Source: Paenibacillus zeirhizosphaerae
GTDB lineage: Bacteria; Bacillota; Bacilli; Paenibacillales; Paenibacillaceae
NCBI RefSeq assembly: GCF_030705605.1
Contig: NZ_JAPCKK010000001.1
Span: 310,001-374,000, forward strand
Length of the DNA stretch: 64,000 nt
Reading direction: 5' to 3'
The notes beneath the pieces are model-generated. The model worked only from the letters and a program-made list of their open reading frames with translations. It was not told the DNA's origin and did not search any database. Made by a program: the position numbers and the translations under genes. Positions 1 to 7,730 of the stretch are shown in pieces (the first letter of the stretch is position 1; the number at the start of each line of letters is the position of its first letter).

Positions 1-1
1 A

Positions 2-1180
2 GAAATCGATAAGGAAATTATGGAGCTTCGCCAGCAAATCGACACCCTTCCGGACGATCCGATTGCCGGAGGCGCGACACCGCCAGCAGAAGGGAGAAGC
101 CAGCAAGTTCCAGGCGCACCTGTTGGAGCTTCTGGGCAATTGGCGCAAGTAATGTCGTCGTATGGAATGACGAACCCGGCAAATCAGCGATCTGATACGC
201 CGACTGACCCGTATGGAAGCCTTGAATATCGGCAAGCGTTTATGGCGTTTGCCGTTCATGGCGAAATCAGGCCGGAACTTCGTGCGAATGCACAGACTAC
301 GACTGCGGATGTTTCAGCCGTTATTCCGACGACGATTCTGAATGAAATCATCCGGAAGCTGGAGGTTCGCGGACGGGTTTGGGGCCGGGTTCGCAAGCTG
401 AACATTAAAGGAGGCGTGGATGTTCCAATCCTTTCGGTCAAGCCGGTTGCAACTTGGATCACGGAAACGACTCCTTCTGATCGCCAAAAGGTTCAGGCGA
501 AAGAGAAAGTTTCGTTTTCTTATTACGGACTGGAATGCAAGGTTGCCGTTTCGCTTTTGGCAGACACGGTTACACTTGAAGGCTTTGAGACGCTTGTCAT
601 CGATTTAATCGTTGAGGCGATGATTAAATCACTTGAATCAGCCGTTGTCAGCGGCACCGGCTCAGGCCAACCGCTTGGGATTACGAAAGATACCCGTGTT
701 CCTGCTGCTCAAATTGTTACGATGGATGAGACGGAGATCAGCGCATATCAACCATGGAAGAAGAAAGTATTTGCGAAAATGCCGCTTGCCTATAAGGCCG
801 GAGCGGTCTTTTTTATGGCGTCTGGTACGTTCGAAACGTATATCGATGGTATGGTTGATGATGCTGGTCAACCGATTGGTCGCGTAAACTTCGGCATTAC
901 GAACGGTATCCAGGAGCGTTTTGCAGGCAAGGAAGTTATTCTTGTTGAGGATGACTTGATCCAGCCCTATGACACGGCGGCGTCGGATGATGTGATTGCT
1001 ATTTTCTGTGATTTGTCGAACTATGCTGTGAACAGCAACATGCAGTTGACGATGTTCCGGTACCTGGATCATGACACGAACCAGTGGGTAGACAAAGCGA
1101 TTTTGATTGCTGACGGGAAACTGCTCGACCCTAACGGTGTTGTAATCATCAAGAAGGCCGAGGCAGGCAGCACGACCTAA
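2..1180 (+). CDS. Phage major capsid protein, HK97 fold (5' partial)
   Basis: This is the main shell protein of the phage head. The reading frame is open to the left edge, so the methionine at 20 is probably internal and the true start lies outside the window. The visible N-terminal part is polar and Pro/Gly/Gln-rich (about residues 1-80 from base 20), as expected for the delta (scaffold) domain that a prohead protease removes. The body from about residue 95 has the usual HK97-family pattern: a TTADVSAVIPTTI segment near the N-arm, a long helix with the VVSGTGSGQPLGI motif near residue 210, and a C-terminal A-domain ending in a VIIKK segment. Capsid followed by connector proteins is the standard order. 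A GAAA-capped hairpin follows at 1197. Confidence 0.93.
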   Translation, partial: EIDKEIMELRQQIDTLPDDPIAGGATPPAEGRSQQVPGAPVGASGQLAQVMSSYGMTNPANQRSDTPTDPYGSLEYRQAFMAFAVHGEIRPELRANAQTTTADVSAVIPTTILNEIIRKLEVRGRVWGRVRKLNIKGGVDVPILSVKPVATWITETTPSDRQKVQAKEKVSFSYYGLECKVAVSLLADTVTLEGFETLVIDLIVEAMIKSLESAVVSGTGSGQPLGITKDTRVPAAQIVTMDETEISAYQPWKKKVFAKMPLAYKAGAVFFMASGTFETYIDGMVDDAGQPIGRVNFGITNGIQERFAGKEVILVEDDLIQPYDTAASDDVIAIFCDLSNYAVNSNMQLTMFRYLDHDTNQWVDKAILIADGKLLDPNGVVIIKKAEAGSTT

Positions 1181-1196
1181 TTTGATTTTATGAAGC

Positions 1197-1212
1197 GGGC
1201 GGGAAACCGCCC
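1197..1212 (+). other. GAAA-capped hairpin after capsid gene
   Basis: A perfect 6-bp stem GGGCGG/CCGCCC closes a GAAA tetraloop just after the capsid stop codon and ahead of the next ribosome site. There is no T-run, so it is not a strong terminator. It looks like an mRNA-stabilising or processing hairpin. A second hairpin with the same loop follows the tail tube gene (3599-3620). Confidence 0.6.
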
Positions 1213-1236
1213 ATAATCTCGAAAGGAGTGTTTTCA

Positions 1237-1533
1237 ATGGCAAGAAAGAAAAGTGATGCTGAAAAACTCGTAACTGTACAAGCAACGGTTCCTGTGGTCA
1301 TCTGGCGGGCAAACCGCCCATTGTCTGAGCAGCAGCATGAGGACCTTGCACGAAAGCTTCAGGCTGAGCAAGAGCGGACGGGGGTAAAGGTGATGCTGGC
1401 TCCTAATTCGGTCGATGTAGAAATCGGGACAGATACAGTGGAACAGCAGCAATCTGCCCAGTCGGAGGAAGAGCAGCAGACAGTTGAACCTAAAGATGAC
1501 CAACCTACCGCCAGCGGTGTGGCAGATGCCTGA
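1237..1533 (+). CDS. Small acidic phage protein of unknown function (head region)
   Basis: A 98-residue protein between the capsid and connector genes. I chose the ATG at 1237 because AAAGGAG (1222-1228) sits 8 bases upstream; a GTG at 1228 overlaps that ribosome site. The N-terminal half is a compact basic-to-mixed segment (VTVQATVPVVIWRANRPL). The C-terminal third is Gln/Glu-rich and likely disordered. I do not recognise a family. Position suggests a head-module accessory or a small Ig/decoration-like protein, but this is inference. Its 3' end overlaps the next gene by about 50 bases, which argues for co-translation. Confidence 0.7.
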   Translation: MARKKSDAEKLVTVQATVPVVIWRANRPLSEQQHEDLARKLQAEQERTGVKVMLAPNSVDVEIGTDTVEQQQSAQSEEEQQTVEPKDDQPTASGVADA

Positions 1534-1810
1534 AGAAGACCTGCTGCGGGCTTGCCGGATTGGATTGGGTATGTCGCCGTCCACGACGGCTATGGATGGG
1601 GTCATTGAACAGAAGATGCTGGCGGTGAAATCCATAATGCGCGGAGCCGGAGTGTCTGAAAAGATGCTTGATGATCCGCTGGCCGTGGGTGCAATTGTGG
1701 TAGGGGTAACGGATATATGGAATTTAAGCGCAGGCGAAATCAAATTCTCGCCTGTTTTTTATACCATGATTACTCAATTAGCAGGTAGAAGTTTGGTAGG
1801 TGATAGCTGA
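1484..1810 (+). CDS. Head-tail connector protein (gp6-like)
   Basis: A small, mostly helical protein of 104-108 residues, the size and position of HK97 gp6/SPP1 gp15-type connectors, which form a ring under the portal. The sequence has the usual pattern of short helices with a central MLDDPLAVGAIVVGVTDIW segment. The start is uncertain: TTG at 1484 has GGAGGA 14 bases upstream, while ATG at 1496 has no clear ribosome site and would rely on coupling to the overlapping upstream gene. The stop overlaps the start of the next gene (TGATG at 1808-1812), typical of translational coupling in this module. Confidence 0.7.
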   Translation: MNLKMTNLPPAVWQMPEEDLLRACRIGLGMSPSTTAMDGVIEQKMLAVKSIMRGAGVSEKMLDDPLAVGAIVVGVTDIWNLSAGEIKFSPVFYTMITQLAGRSLVGDS

Positions 1811-2157
1811 TGTGGCGTCCAGATATTCAGCAAATGAATACACAAGTCCGCATCCAAAAACGGATCGAGAAGACGGTTAACGGTGCTCCGGAAATTTCAT
1901 ACCAAGATATCGCCGCCGACCCGCTTGAATTTTGTAGCTGGAAGGGGAAGGGCGGGACAGAAAGCACGCAATCCGGGACGCTGGTTGTTGAAGATACGGC
2001 TGAAGTCGTGATGTGGTATAGGTCAGGCATAACGCAAAAGGATAGGCTACTACTGAATGACGATGTTAACCAACTTTACGAGATTGTCAGTGTTGAGGAT
2101 GTTGAGCTGCGGCATATGTGGCTTCTTCTCAAGGTCAAACGGGCGGTGAATGCCTAA
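1810..2157 (+). CDS. Head closure / head-tail adaptor protein
   Basis: A 115-residue beta-rich protein beginning MWRPDIQQMNTQVRIQKR, the expected size and opening of the SPP1 gp16/HK97 gp7-like adaptor family (phage head-tail joining protein), which seals the connector and docks the tail. The central stretch with VVEDTAEVVMWYRSGI and a DRLLLNDDVNQLYEIVSV segment matches the small beta-barrel of this family. The start ATG overlaps the previous stop and its own stop overlaps the next start (TAATG at 2155-2159). The family is assigned from size, order and pattern rather than from a search. Confidence 0.8.
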   Translation: MWRPDIQQMNTQVRIQKRIEKTVNGAPEISYQDIAADPLEFCSWKGKGGTESTQSGTLVVEDTAEVVMWYRSGITQKDRLLLNDDVNQLYEIVSVEDVELRHMWLLLKVKRAVNA

Positions 2158-2582
2158 TGGCAAGACGTCGTTATACCAATTCCCGTTTTATTACGCTGGA
2201 TGTGTCAGGGTTTGAAGATTATCTGCAGAACATCGCTGCAGCAGGAAAAAATGTGGATGATGCGGTTAAAACGGCCTTGGTAGAGAGTGCGAAACCGATC
2301 CAGGAAGACATTAAAGCCTGGGCGGAAAAACATAAATTAACAGGGACTACATTGGCAGGCGTTGACCTTGCTGAACCGGTTCAAAACGGTAATGAGATTA
2401 CTGTTGCTGTCGGGATCAATGATGAGAAATCACCTGGAGCCTGGCATGCGACCTTCGTTGAACACGGGACTCCCAATCAGCCCGCTGATCCTGGTATCCG
2501 GACCGCCTTTGAGCGGAATAAATCGAAGGTCAAGAAGATTCAGCGCGATGTTTTGAAGCGGGAGGGGATGCCGCTTGACTAA
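2157..2582 (+). CDS. HK97 gp10-like tail completion component
   Basis: A 141-residue protein. The longer frame to the left (from 2118) is rejected because the ATG at 2157 overlaps the previous stop codon and gives the usual family start (MARRRY...). The sequence has the gp10 pattern: LDVSGFEDYLQNI near the N terminus, a helix with VDDAVKTALVESAKPIQEDIK, and a C-terminal FVEHGTPNQPADPGIRTAFE segment, where H-G-T and the PxDPxxRxAF motif are family hallmarks. In related phages this protein helps join or finish the tail at the head-proximal end. It overlaps the next gene. Confidence 0.88.
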   Translation: MARRRYTNSRFITLDVSGFEDYLQNIAAAGKNVDDAVKTALVESAKPIQEDIKAWAEKHKLTGTTLAGVDLAEPVQNGNEITVAVGINDEKSPGAWHATFVEHGTPNQPADPGIRTAFERNKSKVKKIQRDVLKREGMPLD

Positions 2583-2928
2583 TATGTACGCTTTGATCTA
2601 TGACACGCTGCTGCAGCTTGGGTATCCCGTGAGAGAGCAGGGGACCTATGCTGAGGGAGAGGTGCTGCCTGAGACCTTTGTCACCTACCAAGTCATTGAT
2701 ACGCCTGATGTCAGTCACGCGGATAACCTGCCCACAGCTTGGACAGTCCGGATCCAGGTAGCGTTGTACAGTAAGAAACCAGCAATCAAGCAGGGAGCAG
2801 AGGCCGCGATCAGAGACGTTATGCTCCCTGCTGATTTTATGCGTATCGGTGGACGTGATCTGCCTTACTCACAGGCGACAGGTCATTATGCTTATACCTG
2901 CGATTATCGATATTATGATCAAGCATAA
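2575..2928 (+). CDS. Tail terminator / minor tail protein (gp17-like)
   Basis: A 117-residue protein in the slot before the tail tube gene, where siphoviruses encode the tail terminator (SPP1 gp17, HK97 gp10/11 group). I chose the TTG at 2575 because GGAGGGG (2561-2567) is 7 bases upstream; the ATG at 2584 would be 16 bases away. Residues such as FVTYQVIDTPDVSHADN and the closing YTCDYRYYD match the small mixed alpha/beta fold of this family, which caps the tail tube and stops its growth. It overlaps the previous gene by 8 bases. Immediately after the stop codon lies the first copy of the TCCCAAGCGYTTGGGA palindrome. Confidence 0.75.
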   Translation: MTNMYALIYDTLLQLGYPVREQGTYAEGEVLPETFVTYQVIDTPDVSHADNLPTAWTVRIQVALYSKKPAIKQGAEAAIRDVMLPADFMRIGGRDLPYSQATGHYAYTCDYRYYDQA

Positions 2929-2944
2929 TCCCAAGCGTTTGGGA
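2929..2944. repeat. 16-bp palindrome, copy 1 (TCCCAAGCGTTTGGGA)
   Basis: The sequence follows the stop codon of the upstream gene directly and precedes the ribosome site of the tail tube gene. The arms TCCCAA/TTGGGA surround a GCGT centre. The same 16-mer recurs at 15203 and, as a perfect palindrome with a GCGC centre, at 9888. There is no T-run after it. Confidence 0.85.
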
Positions 2945-2965
2945 ATTTGAAGGAGGAATAACTAT

Positions 2966-3583
2966 ATGGATAGAAAATATGGGGAGTTTGTCGGCGTCGA
3001 TAGTCTCTATTTCGCCAAAATAAAGGCCGATACCGAAGGAGAGTATACAGCAGAAACTCCTAAATATTTGGCACCTGCTGGTGAAATTTCTGCAGAGGCG
3101 GAAGTCAATAACACCCCGACCTATTATGATAACCAGCCTGGCAACAACTATGTAACGGAAGGTGTGACCACGCTGACCATTACTGTTTCCGGGGTGCCTG
3201 CAGCGTTGGCCGCTGAAATCCTTGGTAAGGATTATGACGAGGCGACGGGGACGGTCATTGATGATGGTATTCCGAACCCACCTGATTGTGCGCTCGGCTA
3301 CCGGGCAGGCATTGGTAAATCAGACCATCGGTACACATGGTATTTCAAAGGGAATTTCTCTGGCGGTGCCGAAGAAGCGGCGACGAAATCGAATGATGTT
3401 GATATTCGTACCTACCAGCTTACTTACACTGGGGTTGCCACGACGAAGAAGTTCACAGTTAAAGGGAAATTGAAGGGGCTTAAACGGCGCTTTGGAGACA
3501 CAACGGATGAAAAATTTGACCCGACGGGCTGGTTTGATAAAGTACAAACGCCGCCTGAGCCTGCCGGGCCAGTTACAACATAA
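2966..3583 (+). CDS. Phage major tail (tube) protein
   Basis: A 205-residue protein that polymerises into the tail tube. It opens with a GVDSLYFAKI segment, as in the phi13-type major tail family, and carries the usual pattern of beta strands with YGYRAGIGKSDHRYTWYF-like core sequence (residues about 110-130, here ALGYRAGIGKSDHRY). It has a strong ribosome site (AGGAGG at about 2950) and is set apart by an intergenic stretch with the palindrome at 2929. A GAAA-capped hairpin follows the stop codon (3599-3620). The absence of a sheath gene next to it supports a non-contractile tail. Confidence 0.9.
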   Translation: MDRKYGEFVGVDSLYFAKIKADTEGEYTAETPKYLAPAGEISAEAEVNNTPTYYDNQPGNNYVTEGVTTLTITVSGVPAALAAEILGKDYDEATGTVIDDGIPNPPDCALGYRAGIGKSDHRYTWYFKGNFSGGAEEAATKSNDVDIRTYQLTYTGVATTKKFTVKGKLKGLKRRFGDTTDEKFDPTGWFDKVQTPPEPAGPVTT

Positions 3584-3598
3584 AATCTGATTAACGGA

Positions 3599-3620
3599 GA
3601 AGACGGGGAAACCCGTCTTT
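3599..3620 (+). other. GAAA-capped hairpin after tail tube gene
   Basis: An 8-bp stem (AAGACGGG/CCCGTCTT) closes a GAAA loop, followed by a short T/C-rich stretch (TTTCTTC). It may act as a weak terminator or a 3' stabiliser, lowering expression of the downstream chaperone genes relative to the tube. It has the same loop as the hairpin after the capsid gene. Confidence 0.65.
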
Positions 3621-3645
3621 CTTCGCATTTCAAGGAGGAGTTTCT

Positions 3646-3957
3646 ATGAAACCGGTATTTATTAATTTTACAGATGCCAATGGAAAAAAGACGAAAACGT
3701 ATACAACGTGTTCTTTGAAAACAGGCATGATGGATAACATTTTCGATATCGCTGAACGGGCTGAGAGTTTGCAGAAAGAAACTCCCAGCATAGCTGATGT
3801 GCGGGGGTTTTATAGGGATTTGAGGGCTATTATTGTCGCTGCTTTCGGGCGTCAATTTACCTATGACGAACTTAATGAAGGCGTTGAGAACGATGAACTG
3901 CTGAAGGTGTTCCAAAAGCTCTGTGAAAACGTGATGGGCGGCGTCAGAAAAAACTAA
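3646..3957 (+). CDS. Tail assembly chaperone, short form (gpG-like)
   Basis: A 103-residue protein between the tail tube and tape-measure genes, the fixed position of the lambda G/GT-type chaperones that coat the tape measure during tail assembly. It is helical with an N-terminal beta strand (KPVFINFTDANGKKTKTY) and a GFYRDLRAIIVAAFGRQFTYDEL segment typical of Firmicute phage members. A good ribosome site (AAGGAGG, about 3631) precedes the ATG. The zero-frame stop TAA (3955-3957) directly follows a canonical slippery heptamer, so a second, longer product is expected (3646-4187). Confidence 0.9.
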   Translation: MKPVFINFTDANGKKTKTYTTCSLKTGMMDNIFDIAERAESLQKETPSIADVRGFYRDLRAIIVAAFGRQFTYDELNEGVENDELLKVFQKLCENVMGGVRKN

Positions 3958-4187
3958 ATCCGGGGGATCAACCTAAAGACGATTCCCCGGCAACCTATAG
4001 AAGCATCATTTTGAGCTTGAAAACGAGAGTAGTAAGAGAACTACGCTGGTCCCTGTACGACATCGACGAGACAGATATTAATAATTTAATGGCCTTTATT
4101 CACTTTAAGCCATCGGATGACCCGAACGTTCGGGTGATTAACGGAAAAACCTATCATCGAGCGACCAAGCCGCCAAGCTGGTTGTAA
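3646..4187 (+). CDS. Tail assembly chaperone, frameshifted long form (gpGT-like)
   Basis: The long form is made when ribosomes slip back one base at A AAA AAC (3948-3954). The zero frame reads AGA AAA AAC TAA. After a -1 shift reading continues CTA AAT CCG ... and stays open for 77 codons to TAA at 4185-4187. The extension contains SIILSLKTRVVRELRWSLYD and ends in TKPPSWL, ahead of the tape-measure start at 4200. The total is about 180 residues. In lambda and relatives the T domain links the chaperone to the tail tube protein. Both the signal and the open -1 frame are directly visible; the protein product is inferred from family knowledge. Confidence 0.88.
3948..3990 (+). promoter_or_regulatory. 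Programmed -1 frameshift signal
   Basis: It consists of the slippery heptamer AAAAAAC (3948-3954), a 5-base spacer and a stem-loop. The arms are CCGGGGGAT (3960-3968) and ATTCCCCGG (3982-3990) with one G-U pair and a 13-base loop. Site, spacer and stem match the classical -1 frameshift layout. Confidence 0.88.
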
Positions 4188-4199
4188 GGATGTGATAAA

Positions 4200-7157
4200 T
4201 TGGCAAACGAAAATGATATTGGCGGGCGTGTCAGTCTCGATACGACAGAATTCAAGGCATCGATTGCTGCCCTGAACCGGCAAATTCAAGTCATAGACAC
4301 TGGATTCCGGGCTGCTGCGGCCGGAATGGACGACTGGGGGAAGTCGGAAGAGGGTCTACAGCAGCGGATCAACGCCTTGAATCAAATTACGGATCTGCAA
4401 CAGCAAAAAGTGGCCAACCTGACCGAGCAGTACCAGCGTATAGCAGCCGAACAAGGTGAAAACAGCAGGGCAGCACAGACTCTCCAGGTGCAAATCAACC
4501 GGGAGACCGAAGCACTTAACCGGAATTTGCGTGAGCTGAATAGTGTGACCGGCGCTCTTGATGACCTGCAAAATGCTTCGGATGATACAACCGACAGCAC
4601 GGATGAACTGGCTGATTCGACCAATGAGGCTGCGGACCAACTGAAGGAAATGGGCGGCAATGTAGCGATGGCGGCAGCGGCAGGCATTGCGGCCATTGGT
4701 GCTGCGGCCTTGGCTGCTATAGCCAGTCTGGTGAAATTCGGGGACGAGTCGAACAAGGCCATGAACCATTTGCAGACGCAGACCGGCGCGACCGCCGAAG
4801 AAATGGAAGAGTTTCGGGACATAGCAGAGTCCATCTACGCTAACAATTTTGGAGATGGTGTAGACGACATTGCTAATTCGATGGCTGTGATTAACCAGGT
4901 CACGAAGTTAACGGGCGATGAGCTGAAGCGTACAACCGAGAACGCTTTACTCATGCGTGATGTCTTTGGCTTCGAGGTTGCTGACAGTATTAAAACTGTT
5001 AACAACTTGATGAACAATTTCGGGATTTCTGCTGATGAGGCGTATACCTTGATTGCCCAGGGTACACAGATGGGTGCTAACGCTAGCGGGGACTTGCTCG
5101 ATGTTATGAATGAGTTCGCCCCACATTTCGCGCAGTTAGGCCTGGATGCGAACGAATTTACGGATACCCTGATCCAAGGAGCGTCATCCGGTGCGTTTGA
5201 AATGGCGACGGTTGGTGATGCTGTCAAAGAATTCGGTATCATCACCCGAGACGGTACAGACGAAGCTCGTGCCGCGTTGACATCTATGGGGCTGGATGCG
5301 TCCAAAGTCTTTGAGACGTTGGCGGCAGGTGGTCCAGGAGCTGCTGCTGCGTTTGACGACGTGGTTGAGCGGCTCGGAGCCATAGAAGACCCAATTGCCC
5401 GAAATACGGCGGGTGTTGCACTATTTGGTACGATGTGGGAGGACTTGGGGCCCGAGGCGATTAAAGCGCTCGGAGACATTGACGACAACGCTGATATGAC
5501 CCGGGATACACTGCAGCAACTCAATAGTGTGCAGTATAACGATATCGGTTCGGCCCTAGAAGGATTAAAACGGCAAATTGTCTCCGGTCTGGCTGAGCCT
5601 GTGCAGACTACGATTATCCCGGCGATTACGAACTTGATCCAAACGGTACAGGGAATGGACTTTTCCCCGATCATTACCGGGCTTGGTTGGATTATTAACA
5701 ATGCGGGCAGTATTGTAGCTGCTGCGGCTTCTATCACAGCGGGAATGCTTGCTTGGAATGTAGTTTCGATGGTTACCGGGCTGGTGAGTGCCTTTAAGCT
5801 CTGGCGTGAGGCTACGGTGGGCCTGTCCATTGCGCAGGCCGCACTGAACGTGGTCATGGCTGCGAATCCGATAGGTCTTGTGGTTACGGTAGTGGCTGCG
5901 CTGGTAGCCGGAATTATAACGCTTTGGAACACGAATGACGGATTCCGGAATGCTCTTATCAGCGCCTGGGAGGCTATCAAGAACGCATTTATTGCAGTAT
6001 TTGACTGGGTAAAAAACAACTGGCAAGGGCTACTGTTGATGCTGACAAGCCCGGTTACCGGATCCTTAAAGCTACTGTACGACAACAACCCGAAGTTCAA
6101 AGAATGGGTTGACAAGCTTTGGAGTATCATTGTCGATACCCTGAAGAATCTGCCGGCCACGGTGGGCAAGTTCTTCACCGACCTGTTCGGCAATATGAAA
6201 AAATGGGGTACGGATTCAGTCTCCTGGGTAACGACCGAAGTCCCAAAGATCGTTACAGGTATCATTAATTTTTTTAACGAACTTCCAGGGAAATTAGGTT
6301 ATGCCTTTGGACAAGCGCTCGGGACATTTGTCAAGTGGCATGTGGATGCGGCTAAGTGGATCATAACTGAAGTTCCTAAGCTTATCACTAGCATTGTGAC
6401 GTTCTTCCAGGAGTTGCCCGGCAAGCTGAAAACGATTCTGACGACGGCCATCAACAACATTATTGCATGGGGGAGCAGCATTGCTTCCTGGATATCCAGC
6501 ACCGTTCCGCAACTGATCAGCAATATCACTAATTTTTTCGCCCAACTGCCAGGGAAAATCGCCGCAGAGTTGTCTTCAGCTTTAGAAAAGGTTAAGGGAT
6601 GGACATTCAACCTGCTCAGTACCGCAAAAACCGAGATTCCGAAGTTTATCACTTCAGTGATTGAGTTCTTCAAAGATTTGCCGAAGAAAATGCTGGAGAT
6701 CGGGAAGGATATCGTTCGGGGCTTGTGGGATGGCATGAGCAACATGGCCGGGTGGTTGAAAAGTAAAGTCTCCGACTTCGCTACAGGCATTGTTGATGGG
6801 ATGAAGGATGCACTGGACATTCATTCTCCTTCACGAGTCATGAGAGATGAGGTCGGCAAAATGATCGGTCTCGGCATGGCGGAGGGAATCACGGACAGTA
6901 CCCGGCAGGTGAGCGCGGCCATGCAGCAAATCAACGGTGAAGTGACAGGTGGAACGTTGACCAGTGGCGACGGCCAGGCGGGCGGAGGTGCCAAAACGGA
7001 AAACACCTTTAGTTTTGAAGGTATGATGTCTGGAGCTACTTTTGTAGTACGCCAGGACGCCGATATTCAGGCCATTGTTAAAGAGGTTTCCAAGGCCATT
7101 AAAGTTAATGCGGATACTGCTGCCCGTGGTGTGGGAGCTGCGAGGGGGTATGTTTAA
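4200..7157 (+). CDS. Phage tape measure protein
   Basis: A 985-residue protein that sets tail length and is later ejected with the DNA. The start TTG at 4200 has AAGGATG about 8 bases upstream. Order: coiled-coil N-terminal region (1-150, Gln/Asn/Leu-rich), an Ala-rich membrane-like segment (about 155-180), the conserved TMP domain (about 190-440) with the FGTMWEDLGPEA motif, further hydrophobic segments (about 500-590), then four 44-residue repeats from residue 680, and a C-terminal part with IHSPSRVMRDEVGKMIGLGMAEGI, the usual tape-measure ending motif. I see no lysozyme or peptidase domain. Long open frames on the reverse strand here are codon-bias shadows. Confidence 0.96.
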   Translation: MANENDIGGRVSLDTTEFKASIAALNRQIQVIDTGFRAAAAGMDDWGKSEEGLQQRINALNQITDLQQQKVANLTEQYQRIAAEQGENSRAAQTLQVQINRETEALNRNLRELNSVTGALDDLQNASDDTTDSTDELADSTNEAADQLKEMGGNVAMAAAAGIAAIGAAALAAIASLVKFGDESNKAMNHLQTQTGATAEEMEEFRDIAESIYANNFGDGVDDIANSMAVINQVTKLTGDELKRTTENALLMRDVFGFEVADSIKTVNNLMNNFGISADEAYTLIAQGTQMGANASGDLLDVMNEFAPHFAQLGLDANEFTDTLIQGASSGAFEMATVGDAVKEFGIITRDGTDEARAALTSMGLDASKVFETLAAGGPGAAAAFDDVVERLGAIEDPIARNTAGVALFGTMWEDLGPEAIKALGDIDDNADMTRDTLQQLNSVQYNDIGSALEGLKRQIVSGLAEPVQTTIIPAITNLIQTVQGMDFSPIITGLGWIINNAGSIVAAAASITAGMLAWNVVSMVTGLVSAFKLWREATVGLSIAQAALNVVMAANPIGLVVTVVAALVAGIITLWNTNDGFRNALISAWEAIKNAFIAVFDWVKNNWQGLLLMLTSPVTGSLKLLYDNNPKFKEWVDKLWSIIVDTLKNLPATVGKFFTDLFGNMKKWGTDSVSWVTTEVPKIVTGIINFFNELPGKLGYAFGQALGTFVKWHVDAAKWIITEVPKLITSIVTFFQELPGKLKTILTTAINNIIAWGSSIASWISSTVPQLISNITNFFAQLPGKIAAELSSALEKVKGWTFNLLSTAKTEIPKFITSVIEFFKDLPKKMLEIGKDIVRGLWDGMSNMAGWLKSKVSDFATGIVDGMKDALDIHSPSRVMRDEVGKMIGLGMAEGITDSTRQVSAAMQQINGEVTGGTLTSGDGQAGGGAKTENTFSFEGMMSGATFVVRQDADIQAIVKEVSKAIKVNADTAARGVGAARGYV
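6237..6764 (+). repeat. Four 132-bp (44-residue) repeats in tape measure gene
   Basis: The motif E-V-P-K-x-I-T-x-I-x-x-F-F-x-E-L-P-G-K starts at residues 680, 724, 768 and 812, each exactly 44 residues (132 bp) after the last. Copies 3 and 4 have diverged (TVPQLIS, TEIPKFIT). Eleven-residue-based periodicity is common in tape measures, and 44 is four such units. The fourth copy is assumed to run to 6764. Confidence 0.85.
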
Positions 7158-7718
7158 TTGACGGTATATAAAATAGCAGGAATCCGGCCGATTTCCATTG
7201 GCCTATTAGTCATGCGCGGGACCGAGCGTCCGATCCTATCCGGAACGCGGGACAGGACTTTGACCATTCCCGGCCGGGTAGGCGCATGGGATTATGGTGC
7301 TGACTTGGATGTGAAGAACTTTTCTCTCAACTGTCGGTTCATAGCCAAGTCGCCTGCAGAACTACAGTACAGCGCGGAAACCCTGGCGCGGCTGCTGATT
7401 GATTCCTATGGGAAGCCCAGAACGTTTGATTTGTCCTTTGAAGACCATCCGGACCGGACATATAAGGTTCGATATTCCGGAAGTCTTTCGATTGAGCGAC
7501 TGGTTGGGATGGGAGATTTCAGTCTGCCGCTGACAGCCTTTGATCCTTTCGCATATGGGCCGCAGAAGCTCCAGGAGCTTATTATTACGCAGTCACCTCA
7601 AGTCATTTCAGTGAGATCGGAAGGTGACATCCGAGCTGCGCCGGAGATTATTCTAACCAATACCGGTACAACGACGATCAGGCGGTTCCGGATAGCAAAT
7701 GAGTACTTAGTAGAATAG
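7158..7718 (+). CDS. Distal tail protein (Dit), N-terminal portion
   Basis: A 186-residue protein starting with TTG immediately after the tape-measure stop. It has the Sipho_tail/Dit opening (YKIAGIRPISIGLLV), the TIPGRVGAWDYG segment and the SLSIERLVGMGDFSLPLTAFDPFAYG motif that closes the N-terminal ring-forming domain. The galectin-like C-terminal domain starts (SEGDIRAAPEIILTNTG) but the protein ends soon after (FRIANEYLVE). The missing half of that domain appears to be at the end of the gene at 9917-10540, beyond an inserted fibre cassette. Dit forms the hexameric hub between the tube and the tail tip. Assignment to Dit is firm; the split is my inference. Confidence 0.85.
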   Translation: MTVYKIAGIRPISIGLLVMRGTERPILSGTRDRTLTIPGRVGAWDYGADLDVKNFSLNCRFIAKSPAELQYSAETLARLLIDSYGKPRTFDLSFEDHPDRTYKVRYSGSLSIERLVGMGDFSLPLTAFDPFAYGPQKLQELIITQSPQVISVRSEGDIRAAPEIILTNTGTTTIRRFRIANEYLVE

Positions 7719-7730
7719 GAGGTTTTATCT

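Noticed and set aside
20..1180. Complete capsid gene starting at the ATG at 20
   Set aside because: The frame is open to the left edge and no ribosome site precedes this ATG, so the gene is treated as 5' partial.
4835..6265. A 476-codon open frame on the reverse strand inside the tape measure gene
   Set aside because: It lies wholly within a well-supported gene, its composition (Ser/Ala/Thr/Pro-rich) is that of an antisense shadow, and it has no sensible start site.
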